Positions 35,229 to 48,419 of a stretch of DNA of 64,000 nucleotides are shown one piece after another. Positions within the stretch are counted from its first letter, which is position 1, and each line of letters starts with the position of its first letter. Under the pieces are notes generated by a model. The model saw nothing but the letters and a program-made list of their open reading frames with translations, did not search any database and was not told the DNA's origin. The stretch is from Mortierella sp. BCC40632 (taxonomy: Eukaryota > Mortierellomycota > Mortierellomycetes > Mortierellales > Mortierellaceae): NCBI GenBank assembly GCA_011634665.1, contig WAEK01000003.1, forward strand, positions 2,326,001 to 2,390,000. Reading direction: 5' to 3'. A program made the translations under genes and the position numbers.

Positions 35229-35318
<90 letters not shown>

Positions 35319-36590
35319 AAGGAATAAAGGAGAATGAGTGATCGAGGTCGTGGCGATTACGTGGCAAGCAGATAGTACAGAAACAACGGGGTTCAGATTT
35401 TTTTTTTTTTCACTCTCATTTGATCCATTATTTGCCTCAGTCCGCAAGAGCTTAATTGGGCCTAAAAAAGAAGCGCAGTGCCCTTACCTGTACATGTGCA
35501 TGTAGTGGCTGCTCACGTCCAGGGCAATCAAAAACTGGAAGAGAATAGCGTAGTCGGAGTAGGCTGATGCGAGGTAGCAGAGAAGACAGGCCGTCGTACA
35601 CCTGTTGATTGAAGAAGAAAAGAGCAGCAGCAGCAAGCAGCAAAAAAAAAAGAACAAGAGTCGATCTCGGGTTAGTTTGATCGGGCGCGCGTTTTATGAA
35701 ATAACAGAAGTGAGAGTGAGAGTGAAAGAGTGAGAGAGTGAGAGAAACACCGACTGAAATGAAGTGAACGTGACAATTAGGTCTTGTGAAGGCACAGAAC
35801 GGGCAAGATACACACGACAGGGTTGAGAGCCAAACACAATCCCATGAGATCCGGTAAAGTGAGCAAGAAAGGGAGATGAAAAAAGAGAGAGAGAGAGGGA
35901 AACAGAGAATATACTCTCCAAAGAAAACCTGTTGTGGCCACGTCGCAGGGAAAAAGCAGAAGTTTGCTGCAAGGGATTTTTTTTTTTTCGCCCACAATGC
36001 ACTTTATACACTCGAGTGTCGTCTCAATGGTCTTTGATACACCACGAATCTCCAGACGATCAAGCTCTTACCTATCGGTGACCATGTCAAGGACCGCTCC
36101 AAACTTGCTGCCTGTAGTGATCAGGACGAATAAAAAAAAAGAAGAATGACAAAGAGTATGATCAGCCGAATGATCCAGCACGACAATTTGTGATAGAGAG
36201 CCTCTCTTTCTTCCTTTCTTGAGATTCTTTGTCAGCTCAGCTTACATTGATTGAAGTATCTTGCTGCCTGTCCATCCACTGCATCCAGTAAGCAAGAGAT
36301 CGAGTAGAAGACCATGCATGTCTTTGGATGCGAGGGCATAAAGTATAATGAGAAGGCCGCAAGGACAATGCGGGTATAACCTAGAGCCAGGAACGATGGA
36401 CAATCTCAGTGAGAGGGAGGCCACATTTCATCTGATTGTCTCCATTTGAAGGCAGTGGGCGGATGAACTCGAAGCAAAGCTAGGTCGCCTCCTCACCGAT
36501 CAGGTTTGGAATGAAAAGGAACACATTCTCATCCGCTGCAGAAGTTTTGGGTTTCTGGATGACAGTTTCCTTGGTATTTGTGGCCGACAT
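34736..36590 (-). CDS. PIS1: Phosphatidylinositol synthase, one-base frameshift in exon 5
   Basis: CDP-diacylglycerol-inositol 3-phosphatidyltransferase, an ER membrane enzyme making PI. Minus-strand exons: 36590-36497, 36380-36246, 36111-36072, 35601-35488, 35215-35132, 34963-34736. The complete CDP-alcohol phosphotransferase motif spans exons 2-3: D64 A V D67 G68 Q A A71 R72, then G81, D85 and D89. Downstream are LIALDVSSHYMHMY, GATSHKSISES and CFANELFFVVVYLFSFGF, ending with the charged tail of PI synthases. Exon 5 enters in the SHKSISES frame but must leave in the YYSNN frame to join exon 6. One base is missing, best explained at the AAAA run (T at 35167-35170 on +). Adding one base gives about 231 residues, the usual size. 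An in-frame hydrophilic extension upstream of ATG 36590 exists but is unlikely to be used. Confidence 0.92.
35234..35314. repeat. (GA)n microsatellite in PI synthase intron 4
   Basis: About 40 GA units on +, i.e. CT on the sense strand, ending 18 bases before the exon 5 acceptor. It forms the polypyrimidine tract of that intron. Confidence 0.95.
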
Positions 36591-36883
36591 TCTCGCAGAG
36601 GGATCCTTTTTGGTCGTTTGAGCTTTAGGATGGAGAAAAAAAAAGTGAGGAGGTAGGGGAGGGGATGAATAAAGTCTCTTCTTCAAAGCCAAAGTAGTAA
36701 CTTCGAAGCTAAGAGATATGCACGTGATTTGGGACGAGGGGAGGGGAAAGCGCCATCTTTCTTCTCATCGACAGCCCCTCCCCTCCACCCATTCGGGAGA
36801 AAAAAGAGAAGTCCGCGACCATCTGTCGTGGCTATTCCCATTTTACTAGCAGGACAGGAAACAGACTACAGCGTGAGCACGTT
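36591..36883. promoter_or_regulatory. Divergent promoter region between PI synthase and TRAPPC11
   Basis: Only 293 bp separates the two divergent start codons, so both promoters must overlap or lie here. No clear TATA box was identified; assignment is by position only. Confidence 0.55.
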
Positions 36884-39800
36884 ATGGATTCCTACCCGAC
36901 CGAGTTTGTCATTCATCTCCAGCCCACGCTGATCATCACAGGACTGACCACTGCTGAGGACGCGTCTACTCCAACCAATGCCAACAGCAATGTTCCTCCA
37001 TCACCTCCTCCAAGACCAGGCACAAAGCAGGCTGCAGCACAAGCAGAGTTTGCTGCACAAAAGGCTGCCTTCTTACAAGCAATGCTGAGCCGAAACAACG
37101 TCAATACTTGGGACAATACCAAGGGACTTGCAGGATCACTTTACTATGTAGTGCCCGAACAACGGTCCTTTATTCTTCCACCAACGCGAAAGTATCTTCA
37201 GCAAGTCAATCAACAACACCTAGTACCGTCTCTTTCACCCTCGTCTCCTTCGTCACCGTTATACCCTGATGGCCTGATCTCGCCGCAATGGGTGAGACGG
37301 CATCGCCAACAAATACCCTCAGTATTCATTGCGGTAGTAGACCTTTGGGATCAGGATTCTGCCTTAGGCCATCAGGCAGATAATAACGGCCAGAAATCAT
37401 TCTCGGATAAGGGTCCTCTAGGAGTAGTTGACCCAATAGAGCGTGAGCATGACACGTTTCTGGCGCAAGAACTTCTTGAACGAAGGTATTTTCTTTTTCT
37501 TTTCTTTTTTCTTTTTCTTTTCCCAGGTCTTTTTTTTTTAAAAAAAAAAAATGGATGCTGGATGGTTACTGATAAAGACCCGGTCACTCTCTTTAGGAAG
37601 GCTGCCCAAGACCGGAGCGTCAAGTTTGCAGCCGTGATAATGCTGCAGCGAGCGCACATGGGTACGTTAGGAAGCCAAAAGAAAGAAAGAAATGATTCTC
37701 CAGAGTTGTCTTTCGTCGAGAGATTATGGGAGACAATCCAGTCTAACCAAACATTGAAAATTATTATTATTATTATTATTTTTTTGGGTGGGGGGACTAC
37801 TATAGAGGATCCATCGATTGAAGATCGTCTCAATTTTGTACGCAAGTCAGCTGGACTGGATACCAAAAACTCGTTTTTCGTCCTACCTCCAAGTAATACG
37901 CAAGAGATTTCCGACTTTGCAGTGAAGTAAGGAAATCAACCAATACTTATAACGAATCCTAATGGAAAGAAATAATATCAATGCATCTATTTTTGATTTT
38001 TAGTCTCCAGCGATCTCAGTATGAAGGATCGATGAACTACTACAAGGAGCAGGCTAAACGACACAAAAAGAAAAAATCCAACCTCCCATCAACCGCGTCT
38101 GCGGCCAAAAATTTACAGCAGAACATGGGAGTGGCAGGTCAACAGGGACAATTGTCTCAGCAACAACAGGGCCTTTCTGTTCAAGGATGGATGTTACGAT
38201 ACGATTACAAGATGGGCATGTTTATGGAATGTAAACAGGACATTGACAATGCTGTGAAGCATTACGAGTCAGCCTATGGTCTGTTGATCGACATGTTTGC
38301 AGCCAACTCGAGTATTACCCCCGGCGGAACTGGGCTGCAGGCTCGTACCAAGCGCTGGGCCGAAGCCAAGGTCCTTGCCGACACTCTTTGTCTAAAGGTA
38401 AGTTCTCTTATTCCATCTACTTTTTATTTATTTATTTTTTCTCCTTGCATGAGATCACTAACTTGATAGCACTACTATGTGCTCTATCAATTCTAGATTT
38501 GCAAATTTCATCTCTACCTGGATGCACCTTCCACAGCACTCTTTCACTTTCGACGACATTTGCTTGTTTTTAAGGCGTTCTCAGATAACTGGAGAATGGG
38601 CGAAGATTCATTCGAGTATTGGGCCTGGCTCTCTAAACAATACCGAATGTTTGGCGATCTAGTGGACATTGGCACCCGATCTGGATTTAAACTCCCAGTT
38701 CCTTCTCCAGGAAGTGTCGTCTATGGTTCCTTTGCTAGCTTAACTGATGGAGCCAAGGATCTCAACCGGTTCTCTGGGATTGGACTAGGCAGCAACTCAA
38801 CTGGGTTTGGAATTGGCCCTCGAGGAGATTCGTTCCCGTATGGAGGCAATGTAGGAGGTGGACGTGGAGGTGGAACACATGGCCCGGGTGCAGGCATTAA
38901 TCCTATGCTTGTGCTGCAGCATGCAGGATACTTTTACCATCAAGCAGCGAACAGTGGTGTTCAAAGACGACTTCGTTTCGAGATGGCCGACGAGGTAAGA
39001 AAGTAGAAAAAAAAAAAAAAAAAGAAGAAGTCCATGACCGTCCTTGTCACCTATGATATGTGTGGACTTAATTCAGGAATCCCTTTCTGTGGTTTGAATC
39101 TAGGCTTTCCCGGATACGGCTACAGCACCAGTAGCAACCACCGATTTCCCTTTTCCACCATCATTGCAGTCATTGAATGCGGAGCGAGGCGTGGACCATC
39201 TCACTCTTACTATTGAGCTTCTGACAAAAAGCTATGAACAATTTAAGCGATACAAGGCCGGTCGAATGACGCTTTACCTGGCTTCTGAGATTGCAGGAGC
39301 CTATTACTCTGCCGGGAAATTTGACATGGCACTCAAGTATGTACATTTGGTCTATCCTTTTCTTATCAACTGACCTTTCTTGTGAAAGGGCGGACGATGC
39401 TAATCTATAAATTATGATCTGACGAACTGTGAATAGGTTCTTTGAGAGAATTGCCAAGACGTATCGAAAGGAGAAGTGGAATTTGATTCTCACCTCCATT
39501 TTGAAGTGGTCGATCCGATGTGCGGAAGAGCTTGGCTACTGGGAACTCGTTGTTGAGTATCTTATCGAAATGCTGAGTGCCGGTATGTCGTTGGTCCACC
39601 AATGGCCCAATCTTCTGACAAGAGAGAGAATGAGAGACGACTGTAGGCTCTGAGCTAAAGCCTATGCTTTTCGATTGAATAGAGATGCCGGCGACCGAAG
39701 CCAAGAGACAAAGCATTTATGACGAACTGGTCAACATTCTTCACACAAAGACTCACCAAGCCAATGCAAATGTTCACTCGCCAGTGTCTCTCTTGATGCC

Positions 39801-42633
39801 GCACATTAATTCATTCGGTAAGAGGACCCTACTGTCATCAATTTATTATAGAAATAATCCATAGAACAGTGGTATCATTCACACGATCTATTTCATTCTA
39901 CTCAGTTTCATGTGCAGTACAGTTCCAGACCAAGCAATCGTTTGTTTCGGCGGAAACCAAGTTCCAGGTCCAACTCTCGACCATGGGCAAAGAGGGTTCC
40001 CTTCCTGGCCCCATCCGGATTTCATACATTCGAGTTGAATTTTCGGATCCAAAGTTGAATCATTCCTTTGAAGATAATCGGCCCTTTGTCCAAACGACTG
40101 ACGCTGACTCGGAAGATGGGGTCCATCGAGTTAAATATGTGGATCGCACGAAACGTAGTCTCGAGTGGAACGATTGCTCTGGATGTACACTGAGTGAGAC
40201 TGTTGTAGGTACCGGCAATGACGAGTCCGGAGTGACTCAACAGTGTGTCTGGAAAAAGAATATTCACCTGGACATTCGACCCTTTGAGACCAAGGTTTTT
40301 GAAGGAATTGTTGTCCCCGAGTCTGCACAGATCCTGAAGGTAATGTTGACAATCGAGTATATTGCCGGGCTCTATCCTAATTCCCAAAAGAAGGAGAAAG
40401 AAAAAATTCATAGAAAAAATATATTTTCTTATAATTGTAGGCTACCAAGGTGACATTGGGCATCGTCACCGAGCATTGGAACGTTGTCTTGGATTTCCCT
40501 CTTCAAGACCAGTCCCAGGAACTTGGTCCATTCAACCCTCAATCCCAGACTGCACCCCTCCAAATTGAACCACCGAAACGTCAATGGATGGAAGTGATTT
40601 CATCGCCTTCTGGAGATACCAAGTCGACACCAGTTCTGAAGATGAAAACTTTGGACAGGGGAATCCAGCAAAACTCAGTTCTAAGGTAAAAGCAAAACGT
40701 CGTCATCGTAAATGATTATCGGTTTTCAACTACCTACTTTATTTTTATGGAGGTTTATTAATAGATTGAAACCAACGTACCTTGATTTACTTCTTTTACC
40801 CCGGTAGAGTTGTTCCACGCGAGTCCAACGTTGAAATGAAGGCAGTGTTTTGGACTCCTGCATACTTGGACGAGTGCTTCCCAATCAAGATCAAGGTTCG
40901 GAATGGGGAACAGTGTGCTGTCAGAATGGAGTTGGATGTGGACTTTCAGAGGTCGGACCCAATTATTTTATCCAAGGACAGGGTTGCGCTGGACCCTAAT
41001 GACCTTACGAATGCCGAGGACCTGGACTCTTCCTCAAAGCCTTTGAGTGGAATCAAACTAAAAAAGCGAGGCACTGCAAATCAGTCTGAGGATGCAGTAG
41101 AAGACGAAGCGCACTTGATTGCTATCGGAGAATGGGCCGAGGAGACGATTTATATTCGAGCAAGAGGAATCCCAACTCCGAGAACGATCACTTGCCGTGT
41201 TCAGTATGAGATTACGGTCGACAAGGACCAAAAGAAAAAGGTCAAGACCGAAAAGCTGCACACGTTCCGAGTCCCGTTTATCCCTCCCTTTGATGCCGAG
41301 GTTGACTATGTGCCTCAAAAGGATCATGTTCGCGGATCTTCGACCGCATTAGCAGGGATGGATAGCCTGGCGCCAATTCTGCGGCCAAACCTGGTTGATG
41401 AGGCACATGATACGATTCTAATCCCTGCCTTGACTTACAAGGAGCGGTATCTCGTCTCAACACGTGTAAATAATGAAGGTCCCTGGCCAGTAGAGGTTCA
41501 AGAAGTTGACCTTGTCCTCGGCACACCTGAAGAGGGCACCTCAAAATCACATCAAGAAGGAGGACCGACCGCTGGAATGGATACCGGTGGGTCATTGGTT
41601 CGAAGCCAAAGCATCAGTCGCTCCAAAGCCAAGGGTCGAGGAGGGCTCCCCGAAAGTGCAGTTTGGGTTGAGTTGGTTGAGGAGAAGGAAGAGTGGGAAA
41701 CTCGAAGTATTCCCATGTGGCGGCCTGGGAACCTGGTCGCCTTTAATCATACCATTATTGTCTTGGCAGAGGACAAGGAGACTTCACCTGAACAGGTCGA
41801 TGTGGGCTTTTTGCGCATCAAGTGGCGGAGGTAAGCAATTGAAGATAACAAGAGATATCGATGACACCCTTTGTGTTTTAGAGGAAAACGTGTGTCTAAT
41901 CTCTCCTGCATGCAAATCTCTTAATATTGGCAAAGGCGTCATGAGGACGGGAACGGGAAGAACGATCTACCCTTTTCATTTACCAATGTTCCGCTCAAGC
42001 CACTTGTCCTGCCCAAATCTGAGTTATTTATGACCGTTGGTACGTCTTGATGGTTTGTCGACTATGATCTCTATTACCCCCCTATTACCCCCCTATTACC
42101 CCCCTATTACCCTTCTATTATCTTTCCCTCTGCCTCCATGCACCGCCACTCACCCCAGGATGAACCCCTGATCTTCTCTAATCATCAAAATAGATTTGCC
42201 AAAGCAAGCACAAGTGAACAGACCATTCACTGCAAGATACACGATTGAGAATCCCACCAAGAAGTTGCAAGAATTGTCCATGTCCGTAGAGCCGTCCGAG
42301 GCCATGGTTTATTCGGGCACGATGCAAACAACGATCAAGGTCCTTCCCTTTTCGAGTCATCGTGTTCAGATGACATGCTATCCTCTTTTGGCAGGACTGA
42401 ACCGGTTGCCGCGCTTAAAACTAGTTGTGGAGTCGCGCAAGTCATCAGCTCGGAGAGGGGAGAGCTTAGCTCCGCCTGCACCGCAGCAGCCTCAGCCGCA
42501 GCAAGAAGAGGTCCTCGTCAGAATGAGGGGTTTGTCAAAGTCGAGTAACGGTGTGCCGTCAAGTAGTGGGCTTGCAGAAGCAGTCGCCATCTTTGTGAGA
42601 CCGGAAGCGGGTGTGCTTGATAACCGAGGCTAA
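36884..42633 (+). CDS. TRAPP complex subunit 11 homolog (foie gras/gryzun)
   Basis: Thirteen in-phase exons give 1479 residues: 36884-37485, 37597-37661, 37806-37926, 38004-38397, 38497-38994, 39104-39336, 39437-39582, 39683-39817, 39906-40339, 40441-40685, 40808-41830, 41936-42039, 42194-42633. The N terminus starts MDSYPTEFVIHLQPTL. A foie-gras-type helical region follows, with RSQYEGSMNYYKEQAKRHKK, WMLRYDYKMGMFMECKQD and RAGRMTLYLASEIAGAYYSA-like helices (about 200-620). The C-terminal half is beta-rich and gryzun-like, with VPRESNVEMKAVFWTPAYL and VNRPFTARYTIENPT. TRAPPC11 belongs to metazoan-type TRAPPIII, a tethering/Rab-GEF complex in ER-Golgi and autophagic traffic, and is missing from S. 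cerevisiae. A Gly-rich insert lies near 38790-38900. Intron 12 holds a C6TATTA minisatellite. Confidence 0.88.
42071..42117 (+). repeat. CTATTACCCCC minisatellite in TRAPPC11 intron 12
   Basis: Four 11-bp head-to-tail copies with a degenerate fifth. Successive C6 tracts are separated by TATTA; the complementary strand carries G6 tracts. Confidence 0.9.
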
Positions 42634-43434
42634 ACACTTACGAAAAAAAAGCATAAAAAAAAGCCCTCCAGCTAATGACAACCTTTGATCCTGTGTGGCT
42701 GGAAGAACTGGGAAACAGTAGATGGGTGAAGCCTGCGCCACACTTCTTGGCTGGCACAAAGGCGTAGAAAGAGGGAGGGAAAAAGGATGAGCCATCGGAT
42801 TGAAACGCTTAAACGTGGTGGAAGGGTGTATTATACCGGCACAAGGAAGGAAAACATGTCCAAACGATGGGAAATGGCAACAGCAGCATCTTATTCACGC
42901 CTACACACAAACGCACATAACCAGCGGTGGTGGTGGTGGCAGGGTAGAGCCAAGAATAGAAGTGGGCAACGTGGGCCTCAGACGCCACAATCACCAGGCA
43001 GGGCCTGGGTCTGTAACGTGATCAGGACTGAATGGGAGTGGAGGAAGCCGTGCCCCGCGCCTGATCCAAGCCATTGAGCCAGGCTTTGTGCTTTGTTGGA
43101 CACAGACCTTTGGCCAAGACCAAAAGAGAACGGCGAAAAGTCAAAAAAGCCTGGGCCACTCTTCCTCTCGCCCTATCGCTGATGTCATCCTGCGGGAAGG
43201 AAGACCGCGGAGCGCATGGCCCTCCCCTGTGCCTCGAAGCTGACTGACCAGCCGTTCATAAATACTCGATGAGTTCAGCCCACTGCCCCGCTCATCTATC
43301 GAACTTACCTTCCCTCCTTCGATTCATCTGCTCATTGCACTCTTTATCTCCTTCAAGACTTTCTTTCACCTCCACTCTCCACTCCTCTCTCTCTCTCCCT
43401 CTTCACCCCGCCTACTCTGAACAACTTTCTTCAA
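42634..43434. other. Intergenic with promoter of the 118-residue protein
   Basis: Non-repetitive, relatively GC-rich DNA. A weak TATA-like CATAAATACT lies at about 43257, followed by a pyrimidine-rich leader to the ATG at 43435. A GGT-repeat patch occurs at 42925-42937. No other gene seen. Confidence 0.5.
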
Positions 43435-43925
43435 ATGGCTTTCGGTCCTGACTTTAAGCGGATGGCACCTGTTCCTGCCGAGTCAGTTCAATCACCAGCA
43501 CTCTCAAATACTCTCCCGCGACCTACCAAGGCAATTAAGCTACAATCGGCCGGAAGACGACCCTTCTCGATCGCTCTTCCTCCACCTTGCATAAAGACAC
43601 AGGCCAGCGACTTTTTTGCAGCTGACGAGACACCACGTTCTCGTAGTGTTCAGTTCCTTCCTGGTAAGCAGACTTTTTGTTGCTGTTGTTTTTATTTCCA
43701 AATATATTATCAGAGTAGGGAACCCCTTCGCCCATGAAAAGAGGACAGAAGACTGACTATTTTTTTTTTCTTTTCTTTTCTTTTCTTTTTTGGACAGAAG
43801 ACGAAAAGCTAGAAGGAAAGGCACCGTGTCTTCCCCGAACACCGTACCCAGAGTTGTTTTGCGAGACTCGTCGACTTCATGACTACTTTGCAACACGGGA
43901 CTCGTCCATGACTATTGTGGAGTAG
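43435..43925 (+). CDS. Small protein of unknown function (118 residues)
   Basis: Two exons, 43435-43663 and 43798-43925, join in phase 1 across a GT-AG intron ending in TTTTTTGGACAG. Exon 1 is Pro/Ser/Arg-rich (start MAFGPDFKRMAPVPAES). Exon 2 has a compact, possibly conserved end, LPRTPYPELFCETRRLHDYF, then TRDSSMTIVE and stop. There is no signal peptide, membrane segment or recognised domain. A TATA-like element and pyrimidine leader upstream, clean splice sites and coherent composition argue it is real. It may be a regulatory or scaffold peptide; the function is unknown and the family is not recognised. Confidence 0.65.
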
Positions 43926-44756
43926 GCTTGAACTCTTTCATCCACTTACATCATAAGAAAGAAGAAGAAGAAGAAAAAGGGCCTATCTTTTTTTTACCAA
44001 TCTTGTCCCCCCTCCCCGAGTCTCTTTTTAAAGACTGTAAAAAAGAAACCCCATTGTATATAAGACACACACGCATACGCACTGTAGCATTCAAAACTCT
44101 CAACCCAACGCAAACCAGATCTTTGTACCATTAAAAAAAAAAATCCAACCAACCCAACCAACCAGAGAAAAACAACAGTGATAGCAGATGCTGACAAAAT
44201 AATCATGAAGAGACACTTCGCTCCTGGCGTGCAGGTTCAACAATGTGGAGTGGGTAGTACACACTCGGCGCTGTGGTTCCACCTGTGAGAAAGTACGGGA
44301 TGAGAAAAAAGGTGGGGGGAGAGGAAGGGGAAGAGGAAGGGGGAGAGGTGGAGTAGAAACAGGTACCAGTTTGCTCAAGAGCAGCTGCTGGTCATGATGA
44401 GTGCAGAGTGAATCCGCTGCTTGTCAGGTGAGAGAGTATGATGAGAGTATGATAGAAGAATGAGTGAGCAGACAGAGAGAGAGAGGGAGAGAGTGAGCGA
44501 GAGAGAGTGAGCGAAGGAAAAAAAAAATAAGAGAGAGAGAGAGATAGAGGACGGTTGGTGGCGGCTGGGGCTCTGGAGGGGGGGGGAGAACTTCTTGCAC
44601 AAATGGACGACTGCTTATGACTCAGGCGGTGCTCTGAGGACCCGTATATGACGATCAAACGTGCCCTCTCTTTTCTCTCTCTTTTTTTTTTTTTTTTTTT
44701 TTTTTCTCCCACAGCCTCTATCCTTCTCTTTCCTTCCATCTCTCTCCCCACTCATC
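43926..44756. other. Intergenic upstream of tryptophan synthase
   Basis: AACC repeats (44143-44164), GA-rich stretches and a T-run at about 44682-44705. Open frames on the minus strand are low-complexity Ser-Leu products and are rejected. Confidence 0.5.
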
Positions 44757-47700
44757 ATGTCTGCACATCTGCGTCAAGTCTTCAGCGACTGCAAGGAGCA
44801 AAGTAAATCCACGAGTCTGACAATGACCTTTTGCACTCCACTCCATCCCATTTCGGAGCCATTCCAATTTTTGATCTATTTTTTTTTTCTCACTCTTCTC
44901 ATTCGTTTTGCTGACTTTAGAGCGCCCTGCATTCGTTGCCTTTATCACTGCCGGATACCCCAAGCCTGCAGACACTGTCGATGTCATGCTTGCTCTTGAG
45001 AAGGGTGGCGCCGACGTTATCGAACTTGGTGTCCCCTTCACGGACCCCCTTGCCGATGGTCCTACGATTCAGGAGTCCAGCCAGGTAGCCTATCTTATTC
45101 TTTATTATTTTTTTGGGTCCACTTTACCCGAGCTGGCCTTTAAAAAATATAAAAGAGGGAGAGACAGAGAGAGAGAGAGAGAAAGATCAAGAACTGATCG
45201 AGTTATCGCGATCTAGCTTTTTTTTTTGGTGCGTGTGCGTGTGTGCGATCACTAAAGAATTTGCCCCCGACTTGACTTTATCCAATAGGTTGCCTTGGCC
45301 CATAATGTCGACATTCCCATGTGCTTGAACATGGTCAAGGAGGCTAGGGCAAAGGGTCTCAAGGCCCCCGTCATCTTTATGGGATACTACAACCCTATTC
45401 GTTGCTATGGTGAAGAGAAGATTGTCCAGGACTGCAAGGATGCTGGCGTCAATGGATTCATCGTCGTCGAATTGCCTCCCGAGGAGAGCGCAGAGTTCCG
45501 TGGATACTGCACTAAATACGGGTAAGCTCCATCGTGCGAGTACAGTCATTCAAAAAAGAAAAAGAAAACCGATCCATTGGGAAGAATTAGTTCTTGTCTG
45601 ACCTTTTATTGTTTTTTTTTTTTTTTTTTTTTTTTTTTCAGTCTCTCCTATGTACCCCTTATCGCCCCCTCTACCTCGGATGCGCGTATTGGTCATCTCG
45701 CACAGGTTGCAGACAGCTTCATCTATGTTGTATCAAAGTTGGGCGTTACTGGAGCCTCCAGCACCGTCAACTCGGAGCTTCCTCACTTGGTCTCACGGAT
45801 CCGTCGCCACACCGACTTGCCTCTTGCTGTTGGATTCGGTGTCTCTACTCGGGAGCAGTTCCAGGCCGTTGGAGTGCACTCGGATGGTGTCGTCATTGGA
45901 AGCAGAATCATTACCATCCTCCGTGATGCTGGTGAGACTTTTGTTGTTGCTGTTGTTGTCAGATTAAATGAGTTGAAATGTATTGCAGCGGCCTCTGAGT
46001 GGTGACCTAGTTCCTAACACACTTTTTTTTCGTTTTTTTCTATATGTTTTCTCCCTCCCCAGCACCCGGAACCCATGCTGAGGCAGCATACAACTATGCC
46101 AAGGATGTTAGCGATCGCTCTGGCGCTCCTGGTAAGCTTTCTTTTATATCAAATATGTAAAAAGAACTCTTATTGGAAAGGACTGTATGTTTGTCAGACT
46201 GCTAACTAGACACTCATCCATGGCTCCTATTTTTTTTCTTTTTTTTTATTTCGTCCGAATTGTGTAGAATACAACATCACCCACCCTACAGAGCGTATTC
46301 CTGCTACACCAGGAGTAAGTCCAGAGAAGAAAAGGAAAAGGAAAAGGAAAAGGAATGAGAAAGAGGTCTGAAGCAGCAACTAACGGAACTCTTTTTATTT
46401 TTTATTTTTCTGGGAATCATAGAAAGTACATTTGTTGGACCCCCGCTTTGGAGAGTTTGGTGGTCAGTATGTGCCAGAAGCTCTTGTGGATTGCCTGAGC
46501 GAGTTGGAGGCTGCCTATGTGGAGGCCAAGAATGATCCCGCATTCTGGGAGGAGTTCAAGTCTTTCTACCAGTACATTGGTCGTCCCTCTAACTTGACAT
46601 ATGCCGATCGTTTGACCGAGAGAATTGGTGAGTTTTTTTTTTTTTTTTGTCTATCTCTTTTTGGAAAGACATTTCATTGGATTCTAATCCTCTTTTGCTT
46701 GGCCAATCATTAAACTCGTTTAATATTAGGTGGTGCAAGAATCTGGTTGAAGCGCGAGGATTTGAATCACACTGGATCGCACAAGATCAACAATGCTGTT
46801 GGTCAGATCTTGTTGGCCAAGCGACTTGGCAAGAAGCGTATCATTGCAGAGACAGGAGCTGGTCAGCACGGAGTCGCTACTGCCACTGTCTGTGCCAAGT
46901 TTGGTTTGGAGTGCATTGTGTACATGGGACAGGATGATGTCCAGCGTCAGGCCTTGAACGTCTTTAGGATGCGTATCCTTGGTGCCAAGGTTGTCACTGT
47001 CAGCTCTGGATCCAAGACTCTCAAGGATGCTATCAACGAAGCCATGAGAGACTGGGTTACTAATGTCACCACCACCCATTACCTTGTCGGATCTGCGATC
47101 GGACCTCACCCTTTCCCTACCATTGTCCGTGACTTCCAGTCCGTCATTGGTACTGAGGCTAGGGGACAAATGTTGGAGCAGGCTGGTCGTCTTCCCGATG
47201 CAGTGGTTGCCTGTGTTGGAGGAGGCAGTAACGCCATCGGTTTGTTCTATCCCTTTGTTGATGACAAGTCTGTTCAGATGATTGGTGCTGAGGCTGGTGG
47301 TTCAGGCACCCATACTGAGCAACACTCAGCAACACTCGCAGCAGGAAGTGTTGGTGTTTTCCACGGTACGAGAACCTATCTCTTGCAGGACAACCAGACT
47401 GGACAGATCAAGGAGACGCACTCGATCTCGGCCGGTTTGGATTACCCTGGTGTTGGACCAGAGCATGCTTGGTTGAAGGATACTGGAAGGGCCAAGTATG
47501 TCCCTGTGGATGATGCACAGTGTTTGATTGGATTCCGTTCGCTGTGCGAGACGGAGGGTATTATTCCTGCTCTTGAGTCATCGCATGCTTTGTATGCGGC
47601 GATTGAGGCGGCCAAGGAGTTGGGACCTGGCAAGGATGTTCTTGTGACTGTCTCGGGTCGTGGTGACAAGGATGTCGAGTCGGTTGCCAAGGCTCTCCCT

Positions 47701-47760
47701 AAGCTTGGACCCATTATTGGTTGGGAACTTGAGTTGCCCAAGATCTCGGACAACTTTTAA
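44757..47760 (+). CDS. TRP5: Bifunctional tryptophan synthase (TrpA-TrpB fusion)
   Basis: Eight exons give 694 residues: 44757-44802, 44921-45084, 45289-45521, 45642-45931, 46063-46131, 46268-46314, 46423-46627, 46730-47760. The alpha half (to about residue 270) splits indole-3-glycerol phosphate to indole. It shows [13 protein letters not shown], the catalytic Glu in [28 protein letters not shown] and [12 protein letters not shown] short linker ([12 protein letters not shown]) leads to the beta half, which condenses indole with serine. This contains [12 protein letters not shown], the PLP lysine in [10 protein letters not shown] (about 368) and the phosphate-binding loop VGGGSNAIG. Alpha-then-beta fusion in one chain is the fungal arrangement, and the length matches. 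It catalyses the last step of tryptophan synthesis in the cytosol. Confidence 0.97.
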
Positions 47761-48386
47761 AAAAAAATTAAATCAAGGGAGACTAAGATACCCCCTTCTA
47801 TGACTTGAAATAAATAAAAAAAAAAAAAAAAAAAAAAGTGATGCCTTGACTGTTTTCAATGGAATGGAGGCATCTCTAGATTATTTTCCGAGCGAGATTG
47901 GGCCTAGGTCGGGCGATGGTTACTGGGGAAACCCCTCAATTGCTGAAAAGTAGGGGTGAATGGTCCAAGCGCTAAAAGAAGGGCGGGAGGAGAAGGAGAA
48001 GGAGAAGGAGAAAGAGAAAGAGAAGTGTAGTCATATCCATTTATTTGGCTCCTTTTGGAAAAAAAAAAAAGTGTTACGGTCAATTGGCTCCACAATAGTC
48101 AGCCTCATTTACTACTGGTCTTTTCTAACCTCCACCCCTTTCTCTCCTCAACGGCCATGACAATAAGGGCATGAGGCACGGAGGTTTGGCAGAGAAGGAG
48201 AAGGGAGGAGAGATGATAGTGCGGGACAAACACACCATATCTTTTGGGGCAAGTTAAGGACAATACGGCTTCTCAAAACATGAGAGTAGAAGAGAGCATG
48301 GCAATTTGCGTGGACTGAAAAAGTGAGAAACTCCTCCACTGTTGCCTGCATGTGGTGCACGGGCCTCACAGCCGCTGCATCTGAAG

Positions 48387-48419
<33 letters not shown>

